Shown here piece after piece: positions 44,977 to 56,218 of a stretch of DNA of 64,000 nucleotides; position 1 is the first letter of the stretch, and every line of letters begins with the position of its first letter. Origin of the DNA: Agrostemma githago (Eukaryota > Streptophyta > Magnoliopsida > Caryophyllales > Caryophyllaceae); NCBI GenBank assembly GCA_958450325.1, contig OY288247.1, forward strand, positions 14,436,429-14,500,428. Direction: 5' to 3'. The notes beneath the pieces were generated by a model. It was not told the origin of the DNA and did not search any database. It saw only the letters and a list, made by a program, of their open reading frames with translations. A program made the position numbers and the translations under genes.

Positions 44977-45050
44977 TGCATTTATAATTCCATCACTCCC
45001 TCATTCGCCTCCCATCTCCCCTTTCATCCCACACACCCCCCACACTTTAT

Positions 45051-45081
45051 AGAGCGAGAGAGCGAGAGAGCGAGAGAGAGG
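45051..45081 (+). repeat. (GAGA)n in the RPS9 5' UTR
   Basis: AGAGCGAGAGAGCGAGAGAG and following GAGA units just before the RPS9 start codon. Confidence 0.8.
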
Positions 45082-45108
45082 GTAGCCGCTTAGTGAAGCA
45101 GGAAAGCT

Positions 45109-46696
45109 ATGGTGCACGTCAATTTCTTCCGCAACTGTATGCTTTCTCCCTTCTCTTTCTCATTTCGCCCTTCATCTCTGTTTTCATGGCGTTTTCTGTT
45201 TAATTCTTGCTGCGTTTCTGTGGTGTTTTTCTTTGTTATAGGATTTCACCTTTAGTCTCTTTTCTCTGGGATTGGTAAACATTTTTCATTCTTGATCTAA
45301 ACAAATGAAATCGTATAGAGCATTGATTAAGTTTCGATCTTTCATTGATGCGTTTGCATGTTTAAAGTTTTGAGCTTTGATTGTTGTAGATCCTTTTGTT
45401 GCGCCGCTAATCCGCTTTTAATTTAATTACAAAATCGGTTTGTATTAATGTTTTTAATTGGATCGTTTATAGAGGCTGTTGGGTACTACTTGCTTCATCT
45501 CGTTCATTTGTTTGTTTTGATTAAAATACTCCTCACAGTGAATACAAAAGACAAAGCATTTTTAAAGATTATGTTTAGCTGATTGATTTTTAAAAGAAAA
45601 AAAGTGTAAAACCAGTGCCGTCTAAATCATTTTGTTTATCTTTGATTAAAAACACGTCAGTTTGTTCGTTAGTTTGTTTATGCTAGAGCGGGTAGATGGA
45701 TTGTTTATTTGAATGAGATTTTTAGGTTTCATTTAGTTTGTGGAAAGAGAGGAATGTTGAACATTTTTTGTTTTTGTGTAAGATGTTATCGACTGTGATG
45801 GGTGGAATATTGGTTTTTGATGAATTAAATTGTGGCTTATTTGGATAGATGGTAAGACCTTCAAGAAGCCAAGACGTCCTTATGAGAAGGAGCGTTTGGA
45901 TGCTGAGTTGAAGTTAGTTGGAGAGTATGGGCTTCGAAACAAGAGGGAGTTGTGGAGGGTTCAGTATGTGTTGAGTCGTATCAGGAATGCTGCTCGTCAC
46001 CTTCTCACACTTGATGAGAAGAACCCCCGTCGTATCTTTGAGGGTGAGGCTCTGCTCCGTAGGATGAACAGGTATGGTCTGCTCGAGGAGGGTCAGAACA
46101 AGCTTGATTTCGTCTTGGCTCTTACTGTTGAGAACTTCCTTGAGCGTCGTCTTCAGACTCAGGTTTTCAAGTCTGGCATGGCCAAGTCCATCCATCATGC
46201 CCGTGTTCTTATCAAGCAAAAGCACATCAGGTATTTCCCACTTTTCTTTCTGTACTCGTGTTTGTTTCTCTATTATTACCCGATTATCCTTTGTTTGCTT
46301 CTTTGCAATCTGTTAAAGATATCTTGACTTTGTGTAATCAAATGCTTTATATGTCTTTCTGAAGCCATGGTAACGTGTCAGTTATTGCTACTTTATGATT
46401 TTGCTGTCTGTGTTTGAGGGAACGAGCAACATGCTAAATTCTTTGCAGGTACTTGTACTGTATTTTCGTTGTTTTTGACTCTAGTAATTTCTCTGTGTTG
46501 TTATCCGTATAGGGTTGGAAGGCAGGTGGTGAACGTGCCATCGTTCATGGTTAGGGTGGACTCACAGAAGCACATTGACTTCTCACTTACAAGTCCATTC
46601 GGAGGAGGCCGTCCCGGAAGAGTGAAGCGAAAGAACCAGAAGGCTGCCGCCAAGAAGGCTTCTGGTGGAGATGGAGACGAGGAGGATGAGGACTAA
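45109..46696 (+). CDS. RPS9: 40S ribosomal protein S9 (uS4), 3 exons
   Basis: Coding exons 45109-45136, 45849-46230 and 46513-46696, with GT-AG introns of 712 and 282 bp. They give 197 residues, as in other plants. The first exon encodes MVHVNFFRN plus one base, completed by AT in exon 2 (YGKTFKKPRRPYEKERLD). The middle holds the uS4 core and S4 RNA-binding domain (RRMNRYGLLEEGQNKLDFVL, NFLERRLQTQVFKSGMAKSI, HHARVLIKQKHIR), and exon 3 continues VGRQVVNVPSFMVRVDSQKH and HIDFSLTSPFGGGRPGRVKR with an acidic GDEEDED end. uS4 binds 18S rRNA early in 40S assembly and lines the mRNA entry site. The very short first exon ending just after the start is typical for ribosomal-protein genes. The promoter elements upstream fit a housekeeping translation gene. 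Confidence 0.97.
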
Positions 46697-48141
46697 GCAT
46701 TTTAACCAAGAGGTCTAGTACAACCAAGTATGCTCTAGTCGGCAATCCAACTGTTGGTCGTTGAATTACTAGTGTTTGAGAACTACTAGTGTTTGAGAAC
46801 GTGGTTTTCTTTTGCATTGCCGGCTGTTTTTTTGAACCTTGTTATGAACCTCAAAGGACTTTTTAAGTTTGTTATTCTAGTTTTGCTATCGCCAGACCTT
46901 TGCATCTTTGATGTGTTTCAGTTCTTGTGGATTGTTTACATTTCGAGCCAGATTTGTAATAGGCTTAATTATTTAGAATTCGACAAGTATTTGGTTTACA
47001 TTGAAGCTGTTTGTTTTAAAGTTAATTGTTCGTTTGACATACTATATCCTTCTCTCATTGATGGAAGGGATTAATCTTCATTACACCTGACTCTACAACT
47101 TCTGCTGAAAGTTATTCCTTTTACGGTCTCTGTATTCTTTATCCTCGGGGGAGGTAGGATTTTTAATTGCCTTAGTAGGCTAAAGGTAATGTGCTTAACG
47201 TGATTTGGGTTTGATATTCATGTATCTGTTGCTCGCCAATTCAATCCCAGTTATCAAGTCCTCAAAGTAAAACCATGGCGTTCATAATCCACAATCTAGA
47301 CTCGTCAGTGAAACCCCAACACACATGCCATCCAACATGAGCATCCCGTTTTGTCCCAAACTTTCTCAAACCACAATCTAGACTCGTCAGTGAAACCAAT
47401 CAAACGAAGACCCACGATGAACTCGGTTATGATAGGAAAACATTAGGGTGCGTACGGTTGAAAGGGTTTAAAATTAGAGAAAGACTATCAAAAAGGCAAA
47501 TAACAAAACTATTTACTTTGTTTTTTTTTTATTTTATGTTTTTGTTTTTCTGAGGTGAGATTTGCCTCTAATTTTAGTTTAAATTTATTAGTTCAAATTT
47601 TTTTTTTAAAATTATATCATAAAATTCACTGAAGACATTTCATACTACTAGATAATATCATGTCTCAAAAAATGAGAAACTTAAAAAAAAAATAGACGGA
47701 GTATCATTTTGGTGTTCTTTTGTGTGTTCCGTAATATCTATATAGCTACGAATGAGCTTTTTGCGTGTTCTCTCTTCAGAGGGAATATCATTACAGAATG
47801 AGATATTATAAGAAACATTGATTGAGAATAATCTATCATCATATTATAGGATTTTGGTTGAGTTAGATAATCTTAGCTTGTCACCCAACATTGTTCGAGT
47901 TAATGTGATTTTGAGCATTGTTACCGTGTGATGATAGAACAATATAATTACAATCTGTATATTTAGCACTTGCATTATTTGTCAAGTAAACAAAATATGA
48001 CACATAATACTATCGAGTATATTTTATTTGTCTAAAAAGGAAAAAATAATACTAATCCGTAGAAAAAAGACCAAAACGAAGACGGAAAAGATCTTTGACA
48101 TTACTTCGTGACTTGGCTTCATACGTAGCAAAACTTCTACC
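46697..48141. other. Intergenic region between RPS9 and the PRE-like gene
   Basis: RPS9 3' UTR, then AT-rich spacer. A 27-bp direct repeat (CCACAATCTAGACTCGTCAG plus TGAAACC) is at 47289-47315 and 47371-47397. A small DNA-transposon remnant ending in AGACGGAGTAT lies near 47693-47703. No gene seen. Confidence 0.5.
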
Positions 48142-48149
48142 TATAAATT
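48142..48149 (+). promoter_or_regulatory. TATA box candidate of the PRE-like gene
   Basis: TATAAATT about 230 bp upstream of the start codon. Confidence 0.4.
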
Positions 48150-48372
48150 TGGATCTCTTTCAGCGAACCCATGTACGTAATGTACGTATGTAGTGCTACA
48201 TACACACTCCAACACATAAAAGCTAGCATAGGGAGCATATAGGAGTACAATTTATTAAAACCTGGTTAGCTTCCACATAAATAGACATAATTATTTATCA
48301 AAGTGAAAAGTAGAGGATCGGAGTATCGGACTTGATGTGATCGAGCTTAATTATATATAGCTAAAAAAATAA

Positions 48373-49514
48373 ATGTCAAACTTAAGAAGTAGAGATGATC
48401 AAATTGAAGAACTGGTCTCCAAACTGCAGTTGCTTCTCCCTGAGCTCCATACTACTCAACCCTCCAACAAGGTAATTAAACAAGCATTATTATCTCTCTT
48501 TTAATTTAAAACGTATTCCCTCGATCCCGGTCAATTGTTGTCTATTGATTTTTGCATAAAGACTAAGGTAAGAGGAGGGGTCAATTATAAGATGACAAAT
48601 TGATTAAATTAAGTGTGAAATATCAAATTGTTTATCAAATGCAATCCTAAAATAGAAAAGACAACAATTGACTGACATCCGAAAATAGAATAGGACAACA
48701 AATGATCAAAACGGAGGAAGTAGTTTTTGTGCAAATACGAGTAATTAAGTTCTAGCTGGTACGTACACCAACCACTCTTAAGTCGTAAACTATGCTGTTT
48801 AAAATTACTTACTACACTATTTTTCGCCCAATTTCATTAAAATATTTTCACAAATATTGAGTTTTTGGGGCAAAAAATAGTGTCCGGAGGGAGTATTAAA
48901 TTGTTGTACTACGAATCTACGATGCGATATTTGTGGTTGGGGCAAGTCTTCTTTGTGACGGGTCAAATACTATCTATGTGGATAGAATCGTTAGATAAGA
49001 CAAAATAAATTGTCATTTCCTAGATATTTTGTTTTTGTTTTTGTCACATGGGTAGTACTGGACCCGTCACACACTTGCGGCAGATATATCTGTTACTAAG
49101 TAATGGTTTATGCTAAGTTACTATAGTTCAAGGGGAAAACTAACATTAATTTCCAGCATCTTAAATAGTAGTCCCTCCAATTTATAGGAATTGTCCATTA
49201 TTTATTCATAGATGAGATATTTTTTATTCAAATGTGACTATTTTAAAGAGTTGGAAAAAATTAAAAATAAAAATAGAAAGTAAAGAAAAAAAAGTTCTCA
49301 CATACTTGAAAATATAATTAAATGAATTGATCAGCTATCATCAGCATCAAGGGTGTTGGAGGATACATGCAAATGCATAAAGAGGTTGCAGAAAGAAGTA
49401 GATGAGTTGAGCCAGAGACTGTGTCAACTGTTGCAGACAACTGATAATACCTCTGATCAAGCAGCACTAATTACAAGCTTACTTGAGCAATTAAGCACTG
49501 CCGAATCATTTTAA
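48373..49514 (+). CDS. PRE: PRE-like atypical bHLH protein (PACLOBUTRAZOL RESISTANCE family), 2 exons
   Basis: Exons 48373-48471 and 49335-49514 give 92 residues, the family's usual 92-94. Exon 1 reads MSNLRSRDDQIEELVSKLQL, then LLPELHTTQPSNK. Exon 2 has the second helix SSASRVLEDTCKCIKRLQKE, VDELSQRLCQLLQ, and ends with the family-like QAALITSLLEQL. The helix-loop-helix is present but the basic DNA-binding region is missing, as in all PRE/ILI proteins. They act in the nucleus by sequestering inhibitory bHLH partners such as IBH1, promoting cell elongation under gibberellin, brassinosteroid and light control (family knowledge). The intron sits at the family-conserved place after the loop lysine. 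It is long (863 bp) and carries MITEs. Confidence 0.93.
48514..48722. mobile_element. Stowaway-like MITE in the PRE-like intron
   Basis: TATTCCCTCGATCCCGGTCA then ATTGTTGTC at the left and GACAACAAATGATCAAAACG then GAGGAAGTA at the right form diverged inverted repeats. TA is on both sides (48514-48515 and 48721-48722). A second internal GACAACAATTGACTGACATCC is close to the right end. Confidence 0.7.
48836..48897. repeat. MITE fragment / hairpin
   Basis: CTATTTTTCGCCC (about 48829-48841) is inverted against GGGGCAAAAAATAG (about 48868-48882), followed by TCCGGAGGGAGTA, the typical end of a Stowaway-type MITE whose left end is degenerate. It lies in the PRE-like intron. Confidence 0.5.
48954..49071. 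mobile_element. Small TIR element in the PRE-like intron
   Basis: TGTGACGGGTCAAATACTAT then CTATGTG at 48954-48980 is inverted at 49045-49071 (TGTGACGGGTCCAGTACTAC, CCATGTG on the other strand). It is a non-coding MITE of about 120 bp; superfamily not determined. Confidence 0.65.
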
Positions 49515-50924
49515 CTAATCCCATGATTCCTAATTATTACTCCCTTCCTCCAATTTTAAATGATTGCCCATCTGAACAATATAGGTAAATATTTAAACAA
49601 AACGAAACAATCATTTTAAAAACTGTTTAGTCCATATAATGTATTAATGTCGTTTATTTTAATTGAATTATTTGTTCCATTAATAAGAAATTTGTTTCTC
49701 GGTTTTTTTTATTACTGTTTGTCGCTTTAGTATTGCACAGCAGTACAAGTTGGTACGTAACAAAGCATACGGGTTATGAACCACACTGTAAGGGGTTCGA
49801 ATCCCTCTTTGCCAAATGAGTAGCTAACGAATGTCCTGGGCCATTTATATAATTTAAGTTCATTTTGGTTCTACGGATAATATTTACGAGTAGAATATAT
49901 CACAAACTGAACACAATAGAAAACTACAGTACTCCCAAGCAAGTATCAGCATACAAAATATTACCAAGTATTCTTTCTAATTCAATTACTATTTCCATCT
50001 CGTTTATTTGTTTACCATTTATATTATTAATAAATTAAAGTACACATATTAGAGGAATACTCTTTCAAAGTTTAATTCTCTAGATTCTAAGTTTAATTTA
50101 TCGTCCTATATCAAAATGATTAGTTGACGGTGAAAGCAATATTGAGTGTCAACATTGAAAATCACCCAAAAGAAAAAATCGTACAGTCACTAAGTTCATA
50201 AGACACGCTTAATAGTGAAATAAAGTTGGGGACGTAGGTACATGCTCAAAATTTACTTCCATTTGGGAGGACGATCGAGAGCATAAGCATGGCATTATGA
50301 GCAGTTGTAATGCACTTGAAAAACATGCACAAAAGCTGCGACAAAACTATCAACATTGACTTCCAGGGTTTCCAACTTCTTTTTTGTACGTAAATGCATC
50401 AATCATAGAGATCAAATGTTATTGTTATTGCACCTTCTTCTCGTTTGTGAATAAAGTGACTTTAATAATAATTTTAAGCACTTAGACACTTTCCTACGTA
50501 ATTTGACTCTATCAAGACTCACTCAATGTGTGTCTTCTTATTATTATACCCTGCCATTCCATGGAAAAATCAGCAGTTTGTTCGTGTAATTTTCGTTCTT
50601 CTCCTTCACGCAGAAAAAGTGCCATGCATGGTGTGTATCTACCTAGTACCCTGTTTTCAGGAATCCATTATTGTCTTAGTGTTAATCACAAAACTATTTA
50701 TCGCTTTGGAGTTCATCTCCTTAAAGTATTCACGTTTAATGAACAGTTTTTCCCAGTAGTATATCATTGTGGAGGACATTGATATAACACTGTACACACA
50801 GCTGCTCCAAGATAGTAGCTATTGACTTGAGGAGTAATTTAGAACCTACAAAAGAGCTAGCTACAGTGGCATACTGTTGTGGGGGAGAATGATATGCTAT
50901 TGTATCGCTGATTAGAGTCTGTTT
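49515..50924. other. Intergenic region downstream of the PRE-like gene
   Basis: AT-rich, no supported gene. Short frames near 50526-50782 have no recognisable protein features. A tRNA-like relic lies at 49745-49813. Confidence 0.45.
49745..49813 (+). other. tRNA-like relic or SINE head
   Basis: An A-box-like AAGTTGGTA at about 49747-49755 and a B-box-like GGTTCGAATCC at 49794-49804 have tRNA-like spacing. The 3' part AGGGGTTCGAATCCCTCTTT looks like a T arm. No 5' acceptor strand pairs with CTCTTTGCC, so it is not an intact tRNA gene. Confidence 0.35.
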
Positions 50925-50936
50925 TGTTGGTTGTAA
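50925..50936 (+). mobile_element. Possible LTR start interrupted by the CACTA element (left part)
   Basis: TGTTGGTTGTAA ends exactly at the CACTA left terminus. Joined across the insertion it continues as AGGCTTGAAAAGCC at 63676. TGTTGG is a common copia LTR start; see 63676-64000. Confidence 0.35.
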
Positions 50937-50949
50937 CACTACTAGAAAA

Positions 50950-51270
50950 GATGGCAAAGAAACCATTAAAATGCCCTAAGACATCATTTTGGAGATGATC
51001 TCCAGGTCAAAGGTGTCTTAGGGTAAGAAACCATGTGAAAAAAATGATTTCTTTGTTTATACTTTAGAAACCAATTTTAAGAGATAAATGATTTCTTTGG
51101 TTTATGTCGGGAGAGATAAATGATTTCTTATCTAAACTTAATAAACCATGTAATGCACTTAAATGGTTTCTTTGCTTACCCTTAATAAATCATCTAACAC
51201 ACCTAAACGATTTCTTTGCCTACTAACTTAATAAATCATTTATACTCTTAAGTGATTTCTTTGCTTCCAT
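50950..51270. repeat. Left subterminal repeats of the CACTA element
   Basis: Repeated AAATGATTTCTTTG, AAAGAAACCATT and AATAAACCATNTAA motifs in both orientations. They also include an inverted pair GCCCTAAGACATC / GGTGTCTTAGGG (about 50973 and 51018). Confidence 0.75.
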
Positions 51271-51427
51271 TACCATTAATATCCAAAAATTAGTCTCTTT
51301 GATTTATTTTTAAATTATTTTAATATTTAGATATACAACCCAACTACTCCGTATTACAATACAATGTACGTACTCCATACTCATTTTCAAGTATCAACTA
51401 AAATAGAGACGAATTTCCGTAAATCAT

Positions 51428-51429
<2 letters not shown>

Positions 51430-51497
<68 letters not shown>
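51430..51497. repeat. (TA)n microsatellite, about 34 units
   Basis: Pure TA tract at the left border of the first internal TIR element. Confidence 0.95.
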
Positions 51498-51500
<3 letters not shown>

Positions 51501-53522
51501 GAGAGATCATATAAGGGCCAAGTATATGTATACGGTCCTAAGTCTCAATCTCAGCCTTCGGAACAAATATGGATGAATGGCTTAGATGTGTTCATATATA
51601 TAATTATTTTTAAAAAATTATTAAAAAAAAGTTTACATTTTCCATGCATACCTCTTTTTCCTCACCCTCTTTTTTCCCATCTCATTCATTATTCACTCTA
51701 CTTTTCCTTTTCCCATCACAATTCAATACTAGTCCAAAACATCTCCTCTAATTCTCCTCTTCATCAATCCACTACTGCTTTTTGCATCTCCATTGTCGAA
51801 GCATCTCCGTTACTATCGAAGCTCCAAGTAATTTCTTCCCGCGCCACCGTCCGCCACCACAACACCACTGCCGTGCTTCACCTTAGGTTTTCGTCGTCGG
51901 AAATGCAATTTCCTCTCAATTGATCCAAAAGAACATCGCAGTGCACAAAAAAATTGTAAGCAATCGATTTGTTTGGTGATTTCATATCAAAAAAAACTAG
52001 TTGAATATGTTTGTAAACCATTGATTTGTTTGTTGATTTCATATTGAAAAACTAGTTGAATTTGATCGTAATCAATTGAATTGATTTGTTTGATGATTTC
52101 ATATAAAAAACTGGTTGAATTTGATCGTAAGTGATCGATTTGTTTGATTTCATATTAATAAACTGGTTGAATTTGATTGTAAGCAATTGATTTGATTTGA
52201 CGATTTCATATCAAAACAACTGGTTGAATTTGATCGTAAGCGATCGATTTGTTTGATTTCATATGAAAATTAAAAACTGGTTGAATTTGATTTGGTTGAT
52301 GATTTCATATCAAAAATCTGGTTGAATTGATGAATTTGATCGTAATTACGATGATTTGGAATTGAATTATACAATGGACATTACATGAACGAATTCGCAA
52401 CACAACGATGTGCAGGATACATCAGTCAACATGATGTTCATATTCCTGAATGTACTGAAGATGAAAAATATATGGGACACGTATTATGAAGTTTCAGAAG
52501 ATGTGAGTTGAAGTTCTACGGTCCTGGAATTGAAGTTACACTTAAAGTTACAAAGTTATGTTCTATAAATCAAAGGGGCGTGATGTTGAAGTTTCAGAAA
52601 CAGAGAGTTGAAGTTGTAAAGTTTTCGAACTAAAGTTGCAAGCGTGTGGTAGATTATTTTCAATGTACACCAGTTAACTATGATGTTGTAAATATAATGT
52701 ATTGAAGTTGCATTGCAGCTGAATTAAAATTCCAAACAAAGTGTTATTTAAATATTGAAAGTCATGCACTGAATATGTAAGTATACGTGTTTTGAAGTCT
52801 TAGAAGCTTAGAGTTGAAGTTTCATGAATTGAGAGTTGCAGTTGTAAAGAATTTGAATTAAAGTTCCAAGCATGTCGTTGTATGTTTTTACAGAAAAATA
52901 ATGTTCAACTTTCTAGCAGTTATATATATAAAGTTGTAATTGTTGTGCTTTGAAGTTCTAAAGTGAATGACTTGAAGTTATAAAGTGAGTTTGTCGAAAT
53001 TATAAAAGTTGTAGTATTCGACGTTATGAACTAAAGATGAAAGTATGTGGGAGACGAGTTTACGGAAAAATATTTGAAATAGATTTAAATATGTGGGAGA
53101 CGTTATGAACTAAATACGAGTATTTAAAGAATGATTTAAATCTCGATTCAATATTTGAAATAGAATTTACAGAAAAATATTTGAATAAATTAAAATTAAC
53201 AAGTATATAGTGACATGTAGGAGAAAATAATAAATTTGAAGCAACAATGTGTTAATAAGAAAAATAATATGATGAAGGTTTTAGTATTGGGATTTGGCCT
53301 AGTTGATTAATTGATGTGGTGGAGAAAAAAATGTATAGTGTTTATTTTGAAGAGATGAGTTGTTAGTGATAGGTTAGGTGTGTTTTTCATTTAATGCTAA
53401 ATCTACTCTCTTAATTACTTAATTGCAAAGCTAATCTCAACCTTTGATGTAAAGTTAATCCAATGACTAACAATAGAACTTAGGAACTTAATTTTACCCT
53501 AGACCTTATTAGAACTCCCCTC
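51498..53522. mobile_element. TIR element X1 between (TA)n tracts
   Basis: Left end GAGGAGAGATCATATAAGG; right end, reversed, GAGGGGAGTTCTAATAAGG. Both abut (TA)n. About 2.0 kb. After the left end comes a CT-rich leader-like stretch (51640-51800), then a 60-68-bp tandem repeat (51955-52350) and degenerate GAAGTTNTAAAG repeats (52490-53000). No long protein is encoded. Confidence 0.55.
51955..52350. repeat. About 60-68-bp tandem repeat, six to seven copies
   Basis: The core TTGATTTGTTTGATGATTTC-ATAT-AAAAACTGGTTGAATTTGATCGTAA recurs with small indels inside X1. Confidence 0.8.

Positions 53523-53556
<34 letters not shown>
53523..53556. repeat. (TA)n(GA)n microsatellite between X1 and X2
   Basis: TATATA to 53545 followed by GAGAGAGAGAGA. 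Confidence 0.95.
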
Positions 53557-53610
53557 AACAGGATCTGGTGTAAACACACCAATTTGGTGTAAATACCCTA
53601 ACAATCTAGA

Positions 53611-53636
53611 CCGTTGATCTAATACTTGATCAACGG
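53611..53636. other. Terminal hairpin of X2
   Basis: CCGTTGATC (53611-53619) pairs with GATCAACGG (53628-53636) around an 8-base loop. The right end has the equivalent at about 58561-58586. Confidence 0.8.
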
Positions 53637-55619
53637 TGGAGATTAGATCTAAGAAATACACAACTTGTTTGCAATTCATAGGGGTCATTCTAATTTTTCT
53701 TTCTCTCTCCCCATTTTGTTTCTGCTACTCTCTTTACTGCATCTACTTCTTCAACTCTTCAACACCATTTTTCAATTTGCTTCAGTTCCTTCACTCCGAT
53801 TTCCTCTAATCTTCTACTGCGTTTTTCATCGTCATCAATTTCCCCTAATTTCCTCAATATCGGTATTTTCGTTTATCAATTACTTCAATTTCTTCAATTC
53901 GATTTTGATATTTTGCTCAATATATGTTAGTATAAAATTTAATTTCTTCAATTCGATTTTGATTTCGATTATGTTTATTTTGATCATAATTTTTGTTTCT
54001 TCTTCCGATTTCCTCTAATATTGCTTCATTTTTTTTGTTTCTACAATTATTTTTGAGTTGTTAGGGTTTTTAATTTTGGATGATAATTGTGTATGTATAA
54101 GATCAGTATTTCCATGATAATTACAATACTTCAATTATATGCTATTGCATTGTGTCGAATTTAGAGCTGTCATGGTTTCTTGTTTTTGTTAAATATTGGA
54201 GTACTTGAATGTGTCTATAAGAATACTTGAATAATTGTTGGACTTTGAATACAATTTTGGGGTCTTATTGTTTCTAGAGTCAGAGTATTTGAATGTATGT
54301 ATGTATGTATAAGAATATTTGGTGATATTCCATTAACATCTCATTTAAGTTCAATTTTAAATCGAATAAAAACCAAAACCATGTAAACTTCCGTTTTCTT
54401 ATGTGCATATGTGCTTGTTCGTCTTAAATCACGTTTCATCATTATTTGTGCTTGATTTTTCTGGATTTGTTTCTATAACTCTGTTTTAGATATTTTGGAT
54501 TTTGTTTGTGCAGAAAGATTTGAGTTATTAAACTTCCAATTACTCCTTGTTGATCAATTTTATGCTTCGAGTTTGTTGATTTTGGTGATTTTGCTTGAAA
54601 GAATACCTGATTTTGCTCTCTTTTACAATATATAGAAGGCCTGTCAAATGTTTGATTTGTTGAAATCTGATTCATACATACTGATTCTCTACTATAATTG
54701 ATGATCCTGATTTCATTATTACTTGCATCTAAAACTATACAAGAATCAAATTATTCTCGCCTAGCCATGGTGATTTTAGTCAAGTCGTTTATAAGGTAAA
54801 GTAGCATCCCAGCGCCAGGCCGCCAGCACATATCTATGCTAATGAGGTACTTCGGACTTCATAGTGTTGTCCATCTCTTTAATTCTAAAACTCTCTCTGT
54901 ACACGTGCGTGTGAAACCTGTCATTTTGCTTCAGTTCATATTTATGCAGATTCTTGGTAAGTGAAGCGAACAACGAGGTAGAAATGAAATCGAGTGAAAT
55001 ATGTTCAGTTGTTTAGCCTGCAAGGATCCTTTGATGGTTATAGTAGCAGAATTATTACCAGGGTTATCGCTGCGAAAGTATTTATAGTCTTCGACCAAAG
55101 TTGTTAGAACTGGATGTGGCATTGCACTACGCTCTTGACATTGCGAAACGAAAGCCATGGAATGTCTGCATGAGAATGAGGAATTATACATAGAGATCTA
55201 AAACCGGGTATTAGAGGGTGGGTTTAGAAATGTGTGCTACTGATTTGAAATTCATATTTGAATATCTGATACTGATTGGTGTAAAACACTTGTATCCGCC
55301 TACTTGTATATTTAGGATTTGAACATAATATGCTGTGTTACAATCCTACTTCACCATCATCAACTTAAGTAGTTGTCTAAGTAATTTAGATAGTAATATA
55401 GTCTTTAAATTCATACGAAATATTTTGTAGTTTCTTGATTATGTGATGTGTTTGGTCCTTAAGCATTGGCGTGTCATTCAATGTGTAACAGTTATTGTAT
55501 GCCTTTTTACTCCAACATGGTTTGATGGTTATTCCAACAATCATTCAAATTGTTGATAGAATCAATCAATTACTTATCTTCAATTGTTGTTATTCAATGC
55601 TTACAAGCAGTTATTAATA

Positions 55620-56200
55620 CTTTATACCAAGTATTCCAAGATATAACACAAAGTATTCCAAGCTGTAAGTGTCTAAATTACACACATTTTCAAATCATTC
55701 TAGTAGTTATTCCAAGATATTAGAGTAATTATTCCAAGGCATTACAGTAGTTATTCCAGGGAGTAAATGTAGTTATTCCAAGGCATTATAGTTGTTATTC
55801 CCGGGAGTGATTGTAGTTATTCCAAGATATAACACCAAGTATTCCAACTATTATAACATCAAGTATTCCAAAATATAACACCAAGTATTTGAAGCTATAA
55901 TATCAACTTATCAAGTATTCCAACGATTATAACATAAACTACTCTAAGCTATAATACCAAGCATTCCAACTATTATAACATGAAGTACTCCAAGATATAA
56001 CACCAAATATTCCAACTATTATAACTATCGTATTATAAACATCGTATACTTTCATCATATACTTGTATGAATGTCTTCAACGTCACATAGTCTCATCCTT
56101 TTTACTGATTCGTAAAGATTTCCGAGTGTGCCCTGCATATATATCATATTCATTAAGCATCTATTCTAATAAAACGTCAAGTCCTCCAATATTTAATGTT
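55620..56200. repeat. Degenerate GTTATTCCAA repeats
   Basis: Irregular 23-30-bp units such as AGTATTCCAAGATATAACACC and GTAGTTATTCCAAGGCATTA precede the regular array. They look like an older or diverged phase of it. Confidence 0.7.
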
Positions 56201-56218
56201 AATTATTCAAAGACATTA

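Noticed and set aside
49745..49813. Functional tRNA gene
   Set aside because: The acceptor stem does not pair and the anticodon arm does not fold into a 5-bp stem with a 7-base loop.
50526..50782. Small gene near 50.5 kb
   Set aside because: Two overlapping short frames without domain, and neither with gene-like codon structure; left as intergenic.
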